Shown here one piece after another: positions 29,479 to 32,599 of a stretch of DNA of 32,599 nt (positions are counted from its first letter, which is position 1; each line of letters starts with the position of its first letter). The stretch covers positions 1 to 32,599 of the forward strand of contig VBDQ01000038.1 in the NCBI GenBank assembly GCA_005889075.1, given 5' to 3'. The DNA comes from Chloroflexota bacterium (lineage in GTDB: Bacteria; Chloroflexota; Limnocylindria; P2-11E). Made by a program: the position numbers and the translations under genes. The notes under the pieces are model-generated. The model was given only the letters and a program-made list of their open reading frames with translations. It searched no databases and was not told the DNA's origin.

Positions 29479-29946
29479 CTAGTAACGACCGACGCGCGTC
29501 GGCGGTTCCCCTTTGCCGGGACGGCGGCGCCGAACGTACCGGGTGGCGTAGACCTCTCCACCCAGAGAGAGGATCTTGTTGTCGACCCAGCCAGTCTCGA
29601 GGATCGCCTCCTGCGACTCGTCCCAGCTCGGCGCGCCCAGCGGCAGATGGTCCTTTTTCCACACCACCACCCAGACCGCGCCGTCGGGGTGCGCCACCCG
29701 GATGAGCTCCTGTCCCAGCCGCGCCAGATCGCTCTCGCCAAGGGCGAAGCAGAGGACGAGACCGTACCGGCCGTCTCGGGCGCGCAGCGGGAGCCGCGGC
29801 TCGATCACATCGAGCTGCCCCGCGAGATGTTCGAGCGGGCGGTCATAGGTCGCGACGCCGCCGACACGCAACGCCGGGACGCCCGGCTTCGCGCCGAGTT
29901 TTGGCACGACCTCGCTGGCGGGCCGCATGGCGCGTGGCGTTTTCAT
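29479..29946 (-). CDS. DUF3052-like protein
   Basis: A 155-residue protein resembling the DUF3052 family, a small Rossmann-like fold of unknown function. Support comes from the PKLGAKPGVPALRVGG opening, the central GLVLCFALGESDLARLGQEL and PDGAVWVVVWKKD, and the end ILETGWVDNKILSLGGE followed by Y-A-T-R-Y-V-R. The tail is basic (RRRRPGKGEP). The match is by pattern memory, so the family name is moderate. ATG 29946 is chosen because codons upstream are antisense to other genes and TAGTCT lies 8 bases before it. The Hint lipoprotein follows after 3 bases, so the two form one unit; a functional tie is not obvious. Confidence 0.7.
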   Translation of the reverse strand: MKTPRAMRPASEVVPKLGAKPGVPALRVGGVATYDRPLEHLAGQLDVIEPRLPLRARDGRYGLVLCFALGESDLARLGQELIRVAHPDGAVWVVVWKKDHLPLGAPSWDESQEAILETGWVDNKILSLGGEVYATRYVRRRRPGKGEPPTRVGRY

Positions 29947-29954
29947 GACGTTGA

Positions 29955-29960
29955 AGACTA
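29955..29960 (-). promoter_or_regulatory. -10 box of predicted leaderless promoter for the DUF3052-like gene
   Basis: On the minus strand TAGTCT is followed by 8 bases and the ATG at 29946, with no ribosome site. It lies in the 42-base divergent region shared with the receiver-domain gene. Confidence 0.4.
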
Positions 29961-29988
29961 CGGAACGTCGCTTGCATGGACGGTCCGC

Positions 29989-30357
29989 GTGCGGATCGAT
30001 CACCGCCCGCGGCCGGTGCTCATCGTCGACGACGATCCCGAGACCCTGTCCGCCGAACGGCAGCTCCTTATCGAGAGCGGCTTTCGGGTCATCGAAGCAC
30101 GCGATGGGGCGGAAGCGCTGCGCGTCGTCCAGGTGGATCCGCCGGCGCTCGTCGTCCTCGACGTCCAGATGCCGGGAATGGACGGACCCTCGTTCGCTCA
30201 GGAGCTGCGAATGGCGCTTCGGCGCGTGCCGCTGGTGATCCTCACTGGCGTCGCCGATCCCCGCCACGAAGCCGATCGCTGCAACGCGGAGGCGTATCTC
30301 GCGAAGCCATACGACGCCCGCGAGCTCGTCGACGTCGTTCGTCGTTTCGCGGCCTGA
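29989..30357 (+). CDS. Stand-alone response-regulator receiver protein
   Basis: A roughly 122-residue single receiver (CheY-like) domain with no output domain. The acidic pair is in VLIVDDDPET, the phosphorylated Asp is D58 in VVLDVQMPGMDG, the switch Thr is in VILTG and the conserved lysine is K106 in AKPYD. It is phosphorylated by a histidine kinase not encoded here. It may act through protein contact, or as a phosphate shuttle. The open frame extends far upstream but that part is antisense to other genes. GTG 29989 is the best start just before the domain (VRIDHRPRPVLIV); GTG 30018 is an alternative with too short a first strand. CorA follows after 21 bases with its own promoter. Confidence 0.85.
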   Translation: MRIDHRPRPVLIVDDDPETLSAERQLLIESGFRVIEARDGAEALRVVQVDPPALVVLDVQMPGMDGPSFAQELRMALRRVPLVILTGVADPRHEADRCNAEAYLAKPYDARELVDVVRRFAA

Positions 30358-30366
30358 TCGCGCCCC

Positions 30367-30372
30367 TATCCT
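30367..30372 (+). promoter_or_regulatory. -10 box of predicted leaderless promoter for corA
   Basis: TATCCT is followed by 6 bases and GTG at 30379, with no ribosome site between. TTTCGC about 16 bases upstream is a poor candidate -35 box. Confidence 0.5.
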
Positions 30373-30378
30373 TCGGAC

Positions 30379-31344
30379 GTGCCGTCGCGCCTTCTCGTGA
30401 AAGAGCGGGACACCGTGCTCGACCGGCCGGTCGATCAGCTCTCTGAGCTTCGACCGCTTCATCCCTGCTGGCTCGACATCGCTGACCCTGGGAGCCGCGA
30501 GTTCGCGCTGGTCGCCGACGAGCTGGAGCTCCACCCTCTGGCGGTCGAGGACGCCCAGCACGGTCATCAACGGCCGAAGATCGACGAGTACGAACGCCAC
30601 TACTTCCTCGTGATGTACGCCGTCGAGGCTGCCGCACCGAGCGCGATCACGTACCACGAGGTCGCGATCTTCGTCGCGCAGAACGCCATCGTCACCGTCC
30701 ACAAGGGAGAGATCGCCGCCCTCGCGGCGGTCGAGAAGCGCTTCCGCGATGGCCGCCTCGCGACGAGCGGCCTCCTGCTGCACGCTCTCCTCGACACCAT
30801 GGTCGACCAGTACTTCGCGGTCGCCGACGCTTTCGGTGACCAGATCGACGCGATCGAGGAAGCCGTCGCAGGTCCGGCGCATGACGACCGCCGCGATGCG
30901 CACACGCCACTGCGCGAGCTCTTCCTCTTGAAGCGCGACCTCTTGGAGCTGCGCAAGCACATCGCCCCCGAGCGCGACGTGCTGCAGGTCCTCGTGCGCG
31001 GCGACATCCGCGAGCTGCAAGAGCCCGAGCGGCGTCCCTACTTTCAGGACGTCTACGACCACATCATCCGGGTGACCGACGAGATCGACACGTTCCGCGA
31101 CGTGTGCTCGAACGTCATCGACGCGTACCTCGCTGCCGCCTCGAACCGGCTCAACGAGGTGATGAAGGTCCTGACGAGCATCGCGACGGTGCTCCTCGTG
31201 CTCACCGTGGTGACGGGCTTCTTCGGTCAGAACTGGGCCTTCATCCCGTACGGCTCGGTCGGGCTCTTTTGGATTTCGATGCTCGTGACCGCGCTCCTGG
31301 CGCTCGGGCTAGCGCTCTATTTCCGCAGACGAGGCTGGCTCTAG
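30379..31344 (+). CDS. corA: CorA-family magnesium/metal transporter
   Basis: A 321-residue CorA. The N-terminal cytoplasmic alpha/beta domain (about 1-240) shows LHPLAVEDAQHGHQRPKIDEY and YFLVMYAV, followed by the long stalk helix. Two membrane helices close the protein (LTSIATVLLVLTVVTGFFG and FWISMLVTALLALGLALYF). The pore signature GMN is GQN here (G283-N285), followed by WAFIPYGS. Such GxN variants are seen in CorA-like transporters and may alter ion choice (Mg, Co, Zn), so selectivity is open. The basic C-terminus RRRGWL is normal. GTG 30379 is preceded by a -10 box at 6 bases. Confidence 0.9.
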   Translation: MPSRLLVKERDTVLDRPVDQLSELRPLHPCWLDIADPGSREFALVADELELHPLAVEDAQHGHQRPKIDEYERHYFLVMYAVEAAAPSAITYHEVAIFVAQNAIVTVHKGEIAALAAVEKRFRDGRLATSGLLLHALLDTMVDQYFAVADAFGDQIDAIEEAVAGPAHDDRRDAHTPLRELFLLKRDLLELRKHIAPERDVLQVLVRGDIRELQEPERRPYFQDVYDHIIRVTDEIDTFRDVCSNVIDAYLAAASNRLNEVMKVLTSIATVLLVLTVVTGFFGQNWAFIPYGSVGLFWISMLVTALLALGLALYFRRRGWL

Positions 31345-31372
31345 TTAGTTCGCCCCAACGCGTTTTCTCCCA

Positions 31373-31378
31373 TACACT
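31373..31378 (+). promoter_or_regulatory. -10 box for the ATP synthase operon
   Basis: TACACT is followed by 8 bases and the TTG start at 31387. The region 31345-31386 after corA contains no gene and no clear ribosome site. Confidence 0.4.
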
Positions 31379-31386
31379 GCGGTCAC

Positions 31387-31713
31387 TTGGCCGCACCCCC
31401 AACCCCGGGTGGAGCGCGCTCGAACGCGGCGATCCTGGGCCAGGTCGGAATCATGGTCGCGGTCCCCATAGTCGTAGGCGCCTGGCTTGGTCAGAAGCTC
31501 GACGAAAGCGCAGGCACCGCGCCCTGGGGACTGCTGGGACTGACGTTTCTCGGAATGGCGATCGCGGGGATCGGCATCGCGTACATGATCCGGCGGTACA
31601 TGAACGAGAATCCCGTGGGCCCGGTGAGCGAGCGGGCGCGGGAAGCGGGCCGCCGCTGGCAGGCCGAGATCGACGAACGCGAACGGCGTCGCGACGCAGG
31701 GGAGGACGAATAG
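31387..31713 (+). CDS. AtpZ/AtpI-like small membrane protein of the ATP synthase operon
   Basis: A 108-residue protein with two membrane helices (ILGQVGIMVAVPIVVGAWLG and WGLLGLTFLGMAIAGIGIAY) and a charged C-terminal tail (EIDERERRR). This is the layout of AtpZ/AtpI proteins, which help assemble the c-ring or move Mg ions and usually open ATP synthase operons. The D-x-x-x-x-x-A-P-W-G stretch between the helices is typical. TTG 31387 is the first usable start, 8 bases after TACACT. Only 3 bases separate it from atpB, so the two are one transcript. Confidence 0.85.
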   Translation: MAAPPTPGGARSNAAILGQVGIMVAVPIVVGAWLGQKLDESAGTAPWGLLGLTFLGMAIAGIGIAYMIRRYMNENPVGPVSERAREAGRRWQAEIDERERRRDAGEDE

Positions 31714-31716
31714 CAC

Positions 31717-32598
31717 GTGCCACCGAGCTATCCCGACATACCGTCGATCTTCGAGCTGACTGGTCAGCCGCTCGTCACGTTCGGCGAGGCAGGTCCGCAG
31801 CTCGACGTGCTCGGCATTCCCGTGCGCTTCGACCTCTCGTACACCAATGCGCACTTCACGATGCTTCTCGTCATCGCGCTCCTGACCGCGGTATCCCTGC
31901 TCGCGACGCGCACGCTGCGCGAAGAGCCTCGCGGCCTGCAGAACTTCATCGAGCTGCTCATTCAGGGGCTAGCGGACTTCGTCGAGAGCATCGGCGGGCC
32001 GGCGGCCCTCAAGTACCTTCCCCTGTTCGGCACGCTGCTCTTGTTCCTCGTGACCTCGAACTGGCTCTCGGTCGTGCCGCTCGTGGGTCAGGTCACCTGG
32101 CTCCATTCACCGACCGCCGATTACCACACGAACTTCGGGCTCGCGATCGTGGCGTTCGTCCTGTACCAGGCCGAAGGATTCCGCACGCACCGCCTGGGCT
32201 ACGTCAAGCGCTGGATCAATCTGTCCGGTTTCGCCGAGCCCGGCGGGATCGTCACGAAAATAGGTCTTGGATTCATCTTCGTGCTCGTCGGCGTGATCGA
32301 GCTTTTCAGCGAGCTTTTCCGGATGATCACGCTGACGCTCCGACTTTGGGGGAACGTGCTCGGCGGGGAAATCATGCTCGTCGTCATGAGCGCGCTCCTC
32401 TTCGTACCTGGGCTCGCGCTTCCCTTCGTCGGCCTCGAGGTCTTCATCGGCCTCGTCCAGGGCCTGATCTTCTCGCTTCTCGTCCTTATCTACTTCGTCC
32501 TCGCGACGGAGTCACACGAAGAGCATGGCGAGACCGAGCACACGCTCGAGCCGCATCCCGACGTCGATCTCGCGCACGCGCGTCCAGAAGCCGCATGA
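31717..32598 (+). CDS. atpB: F1Fo ATP synthase subunit a
   Basis: The complete 293-residue a-subunit, which forms the proton half-channels of the Fo motor beside the c-ring. The essential arginine is R209 in TLTLRLWGNVLGGE. The last helices read EVFIGLVQGLIFSLLVLIYF, where the conserved Q-x-x-x-F pattern follows. Other hydrophobic segments are FTMLLVIALLTAVSLLATR and LPLFGTLLLFLVTSNWLS. The N-terminal region before the first helix (about 40 residues) and the C-terminal hydrophilic tail (EEHGETEHTLEPHPD) are slightly long. GTG 31717 follows the AtpZ-like stop by 3 bases. The gene ends at the window edge and the operon should continue with atpE, outside the window. Confidence 0.95.
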   Translation: MPPSYPDIPSIFELTGQPLVTFGEAGPQLDVLGIPVRFDLSYTNAHFTMLLVIALLTAVSLLATRTLREEPRGLQNFIELLIQGLADFVESIGGPAALKYLPLFGTLLLFLVTSNWLSVVPLVGQVTWLHSPTADYHTNFGLAIVAFVLYQAEGFRTHRLGYVKRWINLSGFAEPGGIVTKIGLGFIFVLVGVIELFSELFRMITLTLRLWGNVLGGEIMLVVMSALLFVPGLALPFVGLEVFIGLVQGLIFSLLVLIYFVLATESHEEHGETEHTLEPHPDVDLAHARPEAA

Positions 32599-32599
32599 A

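Noticed and set aside
28570..29988. Upstream extension of the receiver-domain frame (595 codons in all)
   Set aside because: The extension is antisense to the Hint lipoprotein and DUF3052-like genes and is charged low-complexity sequence; only the last 122 codons match a domain.
29947..31062. 5' extension of the DUF3052-like frame
   Set aside because: It is antisense to corA and the receiver gene, and the domain match begins only after ATG 29946.
1..32598. tRNA, rRNA, CRISPR arrays, insertion sequences or phage genes
   Set aside because: No cloverleaf-like, regularly repeated, transposase-like or integrase-like sequence was seen by eye, and most gaps are under 200 bases. A tRNA scan would settle the first.

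Overview
The window is 32.6 kb of very GC-rich, gene-dense bacterial DNA in which nearly every frame is open on both strands, so genes were chosen by recognisable protein families, third-position GC and gene-to-gene overlaps. The run tsaC-rpiB-glyA(long, chlamydial-type)-upp, followed by a WecA-like transferase and, further on, an AtpZ/AtpI-like gene and atpB, resembles the arrangement known from Chloroflexota. A member of that phylum or a close relative is my best guess, by inference only. I see no phage, transposon, CRISPR array, rRNA or tRNA, and the base composition is even throughout.

Layout. (1) 1-2556, plus strand: the end of an AMP-forming acyl-CoA ligase coupled to a GMC-type long-chain alcohol oxidase, closed by a strong terminator. 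(2) 2630-4338: a possible tiny minus-strand gene, a structured spacer, a mini FGE/SUMF1-like protein and an aspartylglucosaminidase-type Ntn hydrolase. (3) 7859-4298, minus strand: a metallo-beta-lactamase-fold protein with a degraded metal motif, a three-domain acyl-ligase/ACP/PlsC fusion and a Nudix protein. (4) 18238-7902, minus strand: a long, mostly overlapping run. It holds threonine dehydratase, YjbQ, TldD, TldE/PmbA, an alpha-toroid protein, a BtrH-like protein, UppP, a short-chain dehydrogenase, Nudix, nicotinate phosphoribosyltransferase in two pieces and a TauE-type permease. (5) 18259-20803: prmC, a small zinc-finger-like gene, a cold-shock gene, GNAT and an opposed HAD hydrolase. 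(6) 20849-26559: the housekeeping run tsaC-rpiB-glyA-upp, then a DUF4242 gene on the other strand, a WecA-like transferase and DUF72. (7) 26598-31344: an S9 peptidase behind a 7-codon ORF, an opposed Hint-domain lipoprotein and DUF3052-like gene, a lone receiver domain and CorA. (8) 31387-32598: the first two genes of the ATP synthase operon.

Shared themes are translation repair and modification (PrmC, TsaC), one-carbon and nucleotide salvage (GlyA, Upp, NAPRT), isoprenoid-lipid carriers of cell-wall synthesis (UppP, WecA-like) and acyl-lipid metabolism (ligases, PlsC fusion, alcohol oxidase).

The most general signal is in the gene starts. At about ten transcription-unit starts a TAnnnT-like -10 box lies only 5-8 bases before the start codon with no Shine-Dalgarno sequence, which predicts widespread leaderless mRNAs. 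The strongest single-gene oddities are the Hint-domain lipoprotein, the ligase-ACP-PlsC fusion, the broken NAPRT gene, two probable CTG starts in CTGA overlaps, and a WecA-like enzyme lacking a metal-binding Asp.
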